DNA from: Sediminibacterium sp. KACHI17
Lineage (GTDB): Bacteria > Bacteroidota > Bacteroidia > Chitinophagales > Chitinophagaceae
DNA length: 64,000 nt
NCBI RefSeq assembly: GCF_040362915.1
Contig: NZ_AP029612.1
Span: 2,604,001 to 2,668,000 of the forward strand
Direction: 5' to 3'
Of the stretch, positions 46,340 to 53,965 are shown piece after piece. The position numbers and the translations under genes are program-made. Below the pieces are notes generated by a model that saw only the letters and a program-made list of their open reading frames with translations, was not told where the DNA came from and ran no database searches. The stretch's first letter is position 1. The number at the start of each line of letters is the position of its first letter.

Positions 46340-47686
46340 TTAACGTAAAACCATTTGTCTGTCTGCATCCAAGCGAAGCAGAATAAAAATCAACACTGTA
46401 AAAGTAAGTAAAGAAGATCCTCCATAACTAATAAGCGGTAATGGAATACCAACAATAGGAAATAGACCGATGGTCATACTAACGTTTACAGCAATATGGA
46501 AGAAAAATATACTGACCACACTATAGGCATAGACTCTACTGAACGTACTGCGCTGTCGTTCGGCGATCATCACAATACGGTATAACAGGAAAAGATATAA
46601 TAGTAGAAACAATAAGCAGCCCACAAATCCAAACGCTTCTCCTAAGGATGTAAAGATGAAATCGGTACGTTGTTCTGGTACATATTTCCCGCGTGTTTGT
46701 GTGCCTTTCAAAAATCCTCTGCCAAAGAAACCTCCTGAACCGATCGCGATCTTACTCTGTCTTACATTATAATCATCCGGTTTACGAACATTTTTATTGG
46801 AGCTCGATTTGTCTTGTGCATGTTTATTGTCTTCACAATTATATTCTTTACCCACCATGCTATAGATACGTGTACTCTGGTAACATTCCAGCACATTATT
46901 GAAAATATAAGGAACAACAAATCTCTGAACGCCAACACAAACAAGCCAGATGGTAATGATGATTGTCAATAATCGTTTTTTCTTTTTGATCTGTTTGCGT
47001 AAAACAAAAATAACAGCAGCAGCAATGATGGTCAGAATAACTGCCAATATGTTGGGTTCTAAAATAAGTGTCGCAACAACTAATACACCAAAGGAAGAAC
47101 CGATGATCAAAATTTGAGCTGGTAATCCCTCACGATACATGGCAATGACAAAACTTGTATATACCAAGGCAAGACCCAATTCATGTTGTAGAATCGATAA
47201 TACAGCGGGGGCCATGGTAATGGCTCCTGCTACCAATTGCGAGCGGACTTTTGAAAAATCGATCTCTTGCCTGGATAAGTATTTCGCCAAAGCCAGTGAT
47301 ACAAATATCTTACAGAGTTCAGCAGGTTGTAGATTGAAGCCGCCGGCCAGTGGTATCCAGCTTTTTGATCCATTGATATTTTTACCAATGGCGAAAGTGG
47401 CGATCATTAAAAGGATACCTAACAGATAAAACAGATTCGCAAATGCAGTGAACAGTTTACTGTCGGTCAATAAAATAAAAGTTGCTGCGATGGCGCATAC
47501 GCCGGCAAAGATCAATTGCTTACTGTAGCTTGTCTTGCCATCCAGAAATGAAGCCAGCCAATCAGTTTCAGGACGGTATTCAACCATAAAAATGCAGAGA
47601 ATACCGATGGCTACTAAAATCGCGTATAACCAAATGACAACATAATCAACCCCCTGTGTGACAATATTTTGATTTCTTCTGTTCAT
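46340..47686 (-). CDS. rodA: Peptidoglycan glycosyltransferase RodA (SEDS family)
   Basis: A 448-residue polytopic SEDS glycosyltransferase that polymerises lipid II for lateral wall growth together with PBP2. Family blocks are clear: NGSKSWIPLAGGFNLQPAEL, RQSKIAIGSGGFFGRGFLKG, YVPEQRTDFIFTSLGEAFGF and GIPLPLISYGGSSLL near the C-terminus. It is longer than E. coli RodA (370). A ~25-residue hydrophilic insert (KEYNCEDNKHAQDKSSSNK to KPDDYN) precedes the RQSKIAIG block, in the large periplasmic loop. Its start is 2 bp after the PBP2 stop, so the two are translationally coupled. It is the last classical member of the mre-mrd cluster. Confidence 0.96.
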   Translation of the reverse strand: MNRRNQNIVTQGVDYVVIWLYAILVAIGILCIFMVEYRPETDWLASFLDGKTSYSKQLIFAGVCAIAATFILLTDSKLFTAFANLFYLLGILLMIATFAIGKNINGSKSWIPLAGGFNLQPAELCKIFVSLALAKYLSRQEIDFSKVRSQLVAGAITMAPAVLSILQHELGLALVYTSFVIAMYREGLPAQILIIGSSFGVLVVATLILEPNILAVILTIIAAAVIFVLRKQIKKKKRLLTIIITIWLVCVGVQRFVVPYIFNNVLECYQSTRIYSMVGKEYNCEDNKHAQDKSSSNKNVRKPDDYNVRQSKIAIGSGGFFGRGFLKGTQTRGKYVPEQRTDFIFTSLGEAFGFVGCLLFLLLYLFLLYRIVMIAERQRSTFSRVYAYSVVSIFFFHIAVNVSMTIGLFPIVGIPLPLISYGGSSLLTFTVLIFILLRLDADRQMVLR

Positions 47687-47688
47687 TG

Positions 47689-49779
47689 TTAGGCAGCAGT
47701 TTTTCTTTTTACAGTGGTTGATTTACGCAGTTCTTCGGGTAGAACGGCTGCCGTTCTGCCACTGTCTTTTTTGGGAGCTTTTGCAGGCGCCGGTTTGTTA
47801 GGCGTACTGTCTGTTTCCATTTCCTCGGGAGCTTCTTCCACACCTGAAGTATCACGAGCAGCTTTTTTGGCTGCTGCCATTTGTTGTGCCTGTCTCAATG
47901 AATCTCTTTTTGCCATTTGTCTTTTCATCTGTGGTGGTATCAGATCCATTTTGGCCAACTGTTCAATTTTAGCTTTTCGATCATTACCACTAATAGAATC
48001 ATTCAAATATTTTTCGATCAGCAAACTGGCAATAGGCGCAGCAGATGTAGCACCATAACCGGCATTCTCACACATCACTGCAATAGCGATGCGTGGATTC
48101 TCTCTGGGAGCAAAAGCACCAAAGAATGCGTGGTCTTTTAATTTTTCTCCGCGATATGCATTTTCTACAGTACCTGTTTTGCCGCATACATTGATGCCAG
48201 GTACTTTCGCATAAAAGCCTGTACCGAATTCCATGGTACCCTGCATACCTTCATGTACTTCTTCCCATACAAATTCAGGGATCTCTTTCGTTCTGTGCTT
48301 GGTCTTGAATTTATCCAGCATCCCAAATTCATCACCCCCTTCAATCGAATCGATCAAGTGAGGGGTATAATACCAACCTTTGTTAGCAATGATGGCCATT
48401 ACATTTGCCAATTGTGTTAGGGTAGTGGTGATCTCACCCTGACCAATACTATTTGAGATGATATTACATGACTGCCAGTTCTTACCAAAAATGCCATGAT
48501 AGTATTTGGGGGTAGGCATATTCCCCATTTTCTCGGATGGTAAATCTACTCCCAATCTTCTACCCAGTCCGAATGAATAGGCATACTGATTGAATGAGCT
48601 TAAAGCACTATCGCGGTTAGGGTATTTGTTATTTTCAAGGATACGTCTGTAAGTAGCGGCAAAATAACTATTACAAGATTTTGAAATAGCCGGTTTCAAT
48701 GTGAAAGTACCTGCTGCATGGCAGCCCATCGGTCTTCCGCAACCATAATATGATCCGCCACAGCTTACGGTGAAATTATCATCGATCACACCTTCATTCA
48801 TCCCGATAATGCCCACCATGGTTTTAAAGGTAGAACCCGGAGAGTAGAAGGTACCCACTGTTCTGTTCAGCAACGGAAGCCTGGGATCGAAGTACAACAT
48901 ATCCACCAGGTGTTTTTTTCTTTGGTTACCGGTTAGATAGTTGGGATTGTAGGTAGGGGCGCTTACCATACAAAGGATTCCTCCTGTTTTTGGATCGATG
49001 GCCACAATACTACCCACCTTATTCTGCATCAATTTTTCACCCAATTCCTGTAGCTCTACATCAATACTGGAGTATAGATTTTTACCTGCAACAGCGGCTG
49101 TATCATATGCACCATTTTCCCATGATCCCTGCAAACGCCCTTTATTATCGCGGATGTATCGTTTGATCCCTCTTTGTCCCATCAACACTTTCTCATAAAT
49201 ATTTTCCAGACCGGTACTGCCAAAGTAGTCTCCCATTTCATACCCTTCTCCTTTATGACGACGTAAAAATCCAGTATCTACTTCAGCCATATATCCCAAT
49301 ACTGCAGCACCTACATTGTATGGATAAGTTCGAACAGAGCGTTCATTCAATGAGAAACCCGGGAATCGATACATATTCTCATTCAACTTAGCAAACATCT
49401 CCGGTGTCAGTAAGGCCTCGAAAACACTGGGTTTCACGCTGGTGTTTTTGAAGATGAGGTCTCGCATCCTTCTTTTGTAAGTAGCGGTATCAATATTCAG
49501 TAACCTGCACAAGGTCATGGTGTCAGTGCCACGTGCTTCTGATGGTATGACAACAAGGTCATAACTGATGGTATTTTCAAGAATGCCTCTTTTCTTACGA
49601 TCGAAAATGATACCACGGTCAGGATAAATGACTTTACGGTAAAAGGCATTGTTATCAGCAGCCAATTTATACTGACTTGAAAACAATTGCAGGTTGATCA
49701 ATTGCCCCGTGATAGCAATGAAAACACCTGCAAAAATAAACTGTATCACACGGCTGCGACTCTGATTGAAGACAGGCAT
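47689..49779 (-). CDS. mrdA: Penicillin-binding protein 2 (elongasome transpeptidase)
   Basis: A 696-residue class B PBP that crosslinks peptidoglycan within the elongasome. One N-terminal membrane segment (VIQFIFAGVFIAITGQLINL) is followed by the pedestal domain (PDRGIIFDRKKRGILENT, residues ~50-230) and the transpeptidase domain (~240-610). Its active-site motifs are STFK (Ser at ~316), SCN (in SKSCNSYF) and KTG (in CGKTGTVEN). The C-terminal ~90 residues are a Pro/Ala/Lys-rich tail (PAPAKAPKKDSG) that is probably disordered and not needed for catalysis. It is coupled to rodA by a 2-bp gap and preceded by a 151-bp gap after mreD that contains a palindrome. Confidence 0.96.
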   Translation of the reverse strand: MPVFNQSRSRVIQFIFAGVFIAITGQLINLQLFSSQYKLAADNNAFYRKVIYPDRGIIFDRKKRGILENTISYDLVVIPSEARGTDTMTLCRLLNIDTATYKRRMRDLIFKNTSVKPSVFEALLTPEMFAKLNENMYRFPGFSLNERSVRTYPYNVGAAVLGYMAEVDTGFLRRHKGEGYEMGDYFGSTGLENIYEKVLMGQRGIKRYIRDNKGRLQGSWENGAYDTAAVAGKNLYSSIDVELQELGEKLMQNKVGSIVAIDPKTGGILCMVSAPTYNPNYLTGNQRKKHLVDMLYFDPRLPLLNRTVGTFYSPGSTFKTMVGIIGMNEGVIDDNFTVSCGGSYYGCGRPMGCHAAGTFTLKPAISKSCNSYFAATYRRILENNKYPNRDSALSSFNQYAYSFGLGRRLGVDLPSEKMGNMPTPKYYHGIFGKNWQSCNIISNSIGQGEITTTLTQLANVMAIIANKGWYYTPHLIDSIEGGDEFGMLDKFKTKHRTKEIPEFVWEEVHEGMQGTMEFGTGFYAKVPGINVCGKTGTVENAYRGEKLKDHAFFGAFAPRENPRIAIAVMCENAGYGATSAAPIASLLIEKYLNDSISGNDRKAKIEQLAKMDLIPPQMKRQMAKRDSLRQAQQMAAAKKAARDTSGVEEAPEEMETDSTPNKPAPAKAPKKDSGRTAAVLPEELRKSTTVKRKTAA

Positions 49780-49878
49780 AAATCTTGGGACTAAACTTAA
49801 AAGTGAAGTGTACTACAAATTTGATGCTTTGTTATGGATCAAACGAAAAAAATTTTGCAAAAGTGTGTAGAAGTCAAA

Positions 49879-49929
49879 AATCAAAAGTAAAAAAGGGAAG
49901 TTTTGAATTTTGACTTTTTACTTTTGATT
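49879..49929. repeat. A/T-rich palindrome directly after the mreD stop codon
   Basis: Perfect 15-bp arms, AATCAAAAGTAAAAA (49879-49893) and TTTTTACTTTTGATT (49915-49929), flank a ~21-base spacer. One base separates the right arm from the mreD stop codon (49931-49933). A shuffled AAGTCAAAA/TTTTGACTT pair overlaps the arms. It may act as a bidirectional terminator or transcript-end stabiliser in the gap before mrdA. Confidence 0.8.
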
Positions 49930-49930
49930 G

Positions 49931-50464
49931 CTAAGCGGCGTTCGTTCTATACTTGCCTTTACGTAGGAACAATAGTTCGGCGAGGAAAATCATCAGTAAG
50001 CTAATAGCCGTAGTACCTAGAACTTTTCCTAAGAAATAAAGGAAGTCTCCAAATTGAAGCCATTCTATTAGTACAAGATAGAAATGATGTATAAAAGTGA
50101 GGAGACCCACATATAAACTATAAGGAGCCCAGCCCATGCTTTTACTACCCGGCTCACTGTAGCTCTGTTCGATGGTTTCCTGAGGAAGTAATACACTAAG
50201 AATAAAAGGACGAATAAATGCGATCAACACACAGGGTGCAGCATGTAAGCCTAAAGTTCCGGTAAAGGAATCGAGGGTGATACCAAATAGGAAAGCGATG
50301 ATCATTAGTAATACCCTGTTCATGTTGAAAGGCAGCCAGAGTATGTACAGGAAATAAATATAAGGAACGATGAAGCGATGTAAAGGTGGAACCTCATTGA
50401 GTATGAACACCTGTAAAAAGATGAACAGGATAAAACGGACGATATTTTTTACGAGGCTACTCAT
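49931..50464 (-). CDS. mreD: Rod shape-determining protein MreD
   Basis: A 177-residue membrane protein with about five hydrophobic segments (IVRFILFIFLQVFILN; IYFLYILWLPFN; VLLMIIAFLFGITLDSF; a fourth; TTAISLLMIFLAELLFL). The GLHAAPCVLIAFIRPFIL region after FLFGITLDSFTGTLG is typical of MreD. It connects the MreB/MreC complex with the inner membrane in the elongasome. Its ATG overlaps the mreC stop by 4 bp (ATGA), so translation is coupled. Sequence conservation in MreD is low, so the call relies partly on position. Its stop lies one base from a palindrome arm. Confidence 0.9.
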   Translation of the reverse strand: MSSLVKNIVRFILFIFLQVFILNEVPPLHRFIVPYIYFLYILWLPFNMNRVLLMIIAFLFGITLDSFTGTLGLHAAPCVLIAFIRPFILSVLLPQETIEQSYSEPGSKSMGWAPYSLYVGLLTFIHHFYLVLIEWLQFGDFLYFLGKVLGTTAISLLMIFLAELLFLRKGKYRTNAA

Positions 50465-51312
50465 TGGTTGGTCTGCGGTGTATTTTCAAGTTGCACCTGT
50501 TCAGCAAAACGTACGTTTTCTACCAGATAAACATATTGTATGCTGAAAAAATTGGTGGCTGTTTTGATCTTCAAAGTATAAAAATTGCTGGAAGGGTCTT
50601 CAACAATCGAGGCTACTGTCCCTACCATTAAGTTCGACGGAAAATTTGCTGAGTAGGTACTGGTAACTACGGTATCTCCCTTAACTACTTTAGCACTCTT
50701 GGAAACATTGCGAAGGGTCAGGATAGATGGATCGCTTCCATCCCATTCAATACTACCGGCATTATTGTCTTTTTTCAGCATGGCACTTACACGGCTATTG
50801 CGATGCAATAAACTCATTACCTTACTGATATTGGCACTGGTTTCCACAACAACCCCAACGATACCTTGTGGTCCGATAACAGCCATTCCTTTTTTCACCC
50901 CTTGGTTACTACCTCTTTCCAGGGTCAGGAAATTGGTTTGAAGGGTAACCGTATTGCCAATGACTTTCGCAGGAAGCCAAGTGAACTTACGATAACGACC
51001 TGTAGAATCACGGAAAGTAGTGTCTGTATAATGGATGGTGTTGCTATCGGGAGCAATTTGATTACTGGCAAGTAAGTTTCTCAGACGATTATTTTCTTCT
51101 GCCAATTGTCTATTGGTTTCTGCCAGACTGAAGTAATTGCGAAGATTGCTATAACGTTCATTGAGTTTTCCGGTCAGTTCGCTGGTAGCATCTGAAAAGA
51201 AGGCCTCATGTGTTTTGCTGGACCGAGACAATAAAACGATGGCGAAGACCTGAAGCAATAAAAAGCTCAGGAAAGTAAAATAACGCCGTATAAACAGAAA
51301 TATATTCTTCAA
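50461..51312 (-). CDS. mreC: Rod shape-determining protein MreC
   Basis: A 283-residue bitopic protein: one membrane segment (FLSFLLLQVFAIVLL), a coiled coil (residues ~50-85: YFSLAETNRQLAEENNRLRNLL) and a periplasmic beta domain (GVVVETSANISKVMSLLHRNSRVSA, KSAKVVKGDTVVTS). MreC is the periplasmic scaffold that activates PBP2. The start codon appears to be TTG at 51312: the family N-terminus (KNIFLFIRRYFTFL) begins there, and the upstream in-frame ATG is cut off by a TAA. A weak start codon may lower MreC relative to MreB. It overlaps mreD by 4 bp. Confidence 0.94.
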   Translation of the reverse strand: MKNIFLFIRRYFTFLSFLLLQVFAIVLLSRSSKTHEAFFSDATSELTGKLNERYSNLRNYFSLAETNRQLAEENNRLRNLLASNQIAPDSNTIHYTDTTFRDSTGRYRKFTWLPAKVIGNTVTLQTNFLTLERGSNQGVKKGMAVIGPQGIVGVVVETSANISKVMSLLHRNSRVSAMLKKDNNAGSIEWDGSDPSILTLRNVSKSAKVVKGDTVVTSTYSANFPSNLMVGTVASIVEDPSSNFYTLKIKTATNFFSIQYVYLVENVRFAEQVQLENTPQTNQ

Positions 51313-51345
51313 CGCAAAGTTTGATTAGAGCATTCAAAATGATCG

Positions 51346-51373
51346 GATAAGTATACCGGAGTTCCGACTTATC
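51346..51373 (-). promoter_or_regulatory. Small hairpin across the mreB stop codon
   Basis: On the minus strand GATAAGT (51373-51367) pairs with ACTTATC (51352-51346), and a small inner CGG/CCG stem is possible. The mreB TAA lies inside the first arm. The stem is only 7 bp and no T-run follows. It could protect the mreB message end or reduce read-through into mreC; this is weakly supported. Confidence 0.4.
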
Positions 51374-52394
51374 TCATAATGAATGGAAAACGCTGATAGT
51401 TCTTCAATGCTAATCCGGTACCACGTACCACACTCTTCAAAGGATCATCAGCTACATGAACCGGTAATTTGATTTTTGCACTTAAACGCTTATCCAATCC
51501 GCGTAACAAAGCACCACCGCCTGTGAGGTACAGACCTCTGCGGTAAATATCAGCAGCCAGTTCAGGTGGCGTTGTTTCCAAGGCTTTCAGGATCGCTTCT
51601 TCAATTTTGAAGATACTTTTATCCAATGCTTCAGCGATCTCCTGATAACTTACCATGATTTGTTTAGGGATACCTGTTACCAGATCTCGGCCATTTACGG
51701 GCATATCATCGGGTGGATTATCCAGGTCTTTCATGGCAGCACCAACATTGATCTTGATCTGTTCTGCGGTACGTTCACCAATCAATAAGCTATGGTAACG
51801 ACGAAGAGCTTCCATGATATCGGCTGTGAACTCATCACCCGCAACACGAATACTCTGGTCGCACACAATACCTGCAAGGGCGATCACAGTAATACCGGTA
51901 GTACCACCTCCGATATCAATGATCATGTTTCCAACGGGTTCTTCTACATCGATACCAATACCCAAAGCAGCTGCCATGGGTTCATGGATCATGTATACCT
52001 CTTTGGCTCCGGCTTGTTCAGCACTGTCGCGAACGGCACGCTTTTCTACCTCGGTAATAGAAGAGGGGATACAGATCACCATTCTCCAACTCGGCGGAAA
52101 CAATGGTTTTTTGGGATAGATCATCTTGATCAACTCCCTGATCATCAACTCAGCAGCGTTAAAGTCGGCAATTACACCGTCTTTCAGCGGACGAACCGTA
52201 CGAATACTTTCATGGGTTTTCTCGTGCATCATGAGGGCTTTCTTCCCCACAGCCAACACTTCTTTCATATTGTTACGGTTCAGGGCCACGATCGATGGCT
52301 CGTTTACCACTACTTCATCATTATGGATAATGAGGGTATTGGCGGTACCCAGATCCATGGCTATTTCCTGCGTAAAAAAGTTGAATAATCCCAT
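51369..52394 (-). CDS. mreB: Rod shape-determining actin-like protein MreB
   Basis: A 341-residue actin homologue that forms membrane-bound filaments guiding the elongasome. Nucleotide-binding motifs are intact: phosphate 1 MDLGTANTLI, phosphate 2 DIGGGTTGITVIA, and the adenosine motif LTGGGALLRGLD. The N-terminus GLFNFFTQEIA is a short amphipathic membrane-targeting segment. Length is normal. It is the first gene of the mreB-mreC-mreD-mrdA-rodA series. A good match to the Bacteroidota promoter lies 38 bp upstream. A 56-bp gap with a small hairpin separates it from mreC, which starts with TTG, so MreB is probably made in excess. Confidence 0.98.
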   Translation of the reverse strand: MGLFNFFTQEIAMDLGTANTLIIHNDEVVVNEPSIVALNRNNMKEVLAVGKKALMMHEKTHESIRTVRPLKDGVIADFNAAELMIRELIKMIYPKKPLFPPSWRMVICIPSSITEVEKRAVRDSAEQAGAKEVYMIHEPMAAALGIGIDVEEPVGNMIIDIGGGTTGITVIALAGIVCDQSIRVAGDEFTADIMEALRRYHSLLIGERTAEQIKINVGAAMKDLDNPPDDMPVNGRDLVTGIPKQIMVSYQEIAEALDKSIFKIEEAILKALETTPPELAADIYRRGLYLTGGGALLRGLDKRLSAKIKLPVHVADDPLKSVVRGTGLALKNYQRFPFIMR

Positions 52395-52431
52395 TGTATA
52401 GAAAAAGTTCTTATTTGTTCGTCAATGATTG

Positions 52432-52463
52432 CAAAGGTGGCTGAAATTACTTGAAATAACAAA
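52432..52463 (-). promoter_or_regulatory. Candidate promoter of the mreBCD-mrdA-rodA cluster
   Basis: On the minus strand TTTG (52463-52460) is followed after exactly 20 bases by CACCTTTG (52439-52432). This matches the Bacteroidota layout TTTG-19/21-TAnnTTTG with one difference (C for T in the first -7 position). It lies 38 bp before the mreB ATG. Confidence 0.5.
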
Positions 52464-52500
52464 GCCTAAAATACTGATTTTTCGCGGGTCGGGGAAGAGT

Positions 52501-52589
52501 TCATGGTCCATGGTCAATAGTCCATTGTATTTGATTTCCTGAAATGGTTTCCCATGATCTATGGACTATGGACCATCGACTATTCACTA
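52501..52589. repeat. Palindromic repeat (copy 2) covering the purD stop codon
   Basis: The right arm (52561-52589) matches copy 1 behind alaS in 28 of 29 bases. The left arm (~52501-52528, TCATGGTCCATGG, TCAATAGTCCATTG) is more decayed, so the hairpin is imperfect. The purD stop (TAG, 52580-52582 on the minus strand) is inside the arm, 7 bases further in than the stop used by alaS. Confidence 0.85.
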
Positions 52590-53872
52590 TCCCCAAACTC
52601 AAACCCAATATCCCGTCTAAAATACATTCCTTCAAACGATATTTCTTTCAATTTATTTTTTGATTTGTCAACAGCATCTGCAATATTATTTCCGTACGCG
52701 GTTACTGCTAAAACCCTGCCACCATTTGTTAAGACATTGTTTTCGTTTTGTTGCGTACCTGCATGAAATACGATCACATCTTTAGAGGCTCCTGCATGCT
52801 CCAATCCTTGAATGATCTTGTTCTTTTGATAATCGCCCGGATAACCACCACTCACTGCCATTACCGTAGCACAGTATCTTTCATCATAAGCAATATTGGC
52901 ATCGGCAAGTGTACCATTGTCCATCGCAGCAAATAATGCAACAAGATCTGTTTGTAAACGCGGCATCACTACTTCTGTTTCAGGATCACCCATTCTGCAA
53001 TTGTATTCGATCACAAAAGGTTCTTCATTTACATTCATGAGTCCGAAGAAAATGAATCCATGATAGATGAGTTCTTCTTGTTCCAATCCTCTTACAGTTG
53101 GGGCAATGATGCGCTCTTCTACTTTACGCATGAAAGCATCATCCATAAAAGGTACAGGGCTTACACAGCCCATGCCACCTGTGTTTAAGCCAGTATCACC
53201 TTCACCAATTCTTTTATAATCTTTTGCGTGACCAATGATCTGATAGTCGGAGCCATTGGTCAAAACAAAAACACTCACTTCAATTCCCTTTAAAAATTCT
53301 TCGATCACTACCTTGCTGCTCGCATCACCAAATTGTTTGTGCAAGATCATTTCTTCGAATGTCTGTAATGCTTCTGTGTGTGTAGTTGCGATCACAACGC
53401 CTTTGCCGGCAGCGAGTCCGTCAGCTTTTAAAACAACAGGTAAACTATGTTTTGCGATATATGCTTTTCCTTCTTCAAAATTGTCAGCAGTGAATTCTGC
53501 ATAGGCAGCAGTAGGTATGTGGTGACGCTGCATGAATTTTTTACTAAAGGCTTTACTACCTTCTAATTGAGCAGCTTTTGCAGAAGGACCTACTACTATA
53601 ATTTGCTGTAATGCTGTATCCTTTTCAAAAAAATCATAGACCCCTCTTACCAATGGTTCTTCTGGTCCAACCACCAGCATGTCTATTTTATATTCGATAC
53701 AAGCTTGTTTGATGGCTTCGAAATCAGTGACACCAATGGGCAAATTGGTGCCAAACTGAGATGTTCCGGCATTGCCGGGAGCAATAAAAAGTGCATCACA
53801 ATGATGGCTTTGCGACATTTTCCATGCCAGTGCATGTTCTCTTCCACCGGCTCCTAAGAGTAAAATATTCAT
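52580..53872 (-). CDS. purD: Phosphoribosylamine-glycine ligase (GAR synthetase)
   Basis: A 430-residue ATP-grasp ligase for the second step of purine synthesis (phosphoribosylamine + glycine + ATP to GAR). The N-terminal LLLGAGGREHALAWK, the VVGPEEPLVRG motif, the ATP-grasp LKADGLAAGKGVVIA, NTGGMG, and EYNCRMGDPETEVVMPRL are all present. The C-terminal domain ends in YFRRDIGFEF; the family's FRxDIG is followed by only a few residues here. The last residues and the stop (GDSE, TAG) come from the edge of a palindromic repeat. Length equals the family norm. No other pur gene is nearby. Confidence 0.97.
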   Translation of the reverse strand: MNILLLGAGGREHALAWKMSQSHHCDALFIAPGNAGTSQFGTNLPIGVTDFEAIKQACIEYKIDMLVVGPEEPLVRGVYDFFEKDTALQQIIVVGPSAKAAQLEGSKAFSKKFMQRHHIPTAAYAEFTADNFEEGKAYIAKHSLPVVLKADGLAAGKGVVIATTHTEALQTFEEMILHKQFGDASSKVVIEEFLKGIEVSVFVLTNGSDYQIIGHAKDYKRIGEGDTGLNTGGMGCVSPVPFMDDAFMRKVEERIIAPTVRGLEQEELIYHGFIFFGLMNVNEEPFVIEYNCRMGDPETEVVMPRLQTDLVALFAAMDNGTLADANIAYDERYCATVMAVSGGYPGDYQKNKIIQGLEHAGASKDVIVFHAGTQQNENNVLTNGGRVLAVTAYGNNIADAVDKSKNKLKEISFEGMYFRRDIGFEFGDSE

Positions 53873-53912
53873 AATGATTGCTTGGAGTGGCGAAAGTAGG
53901 CTCTATGTCCGA

Positions 53913-53964
53913 TTTTCAGCATGAGTAGGGTACTTTTTTGTAAAGTCCCTGCTCATGCCGAAAA
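53913..53964. terminator. Long hairpin after the POT transporter stop
   Basis: Arms of 24 and 23 bases (TTTTCAGCATGAGTAGGGTACTTT at 53913-53936, and its near-complement at 53942-53964) pair almost completely around a 5-base loop, with one bulge and two non-Watson-Crick positions. The outer end is one base from the POT stop codon. It lacks a long T-run on the minus strand, so termination is likely but not certain. Confidence 0.65.
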
Positions 53965-53965
53965 A

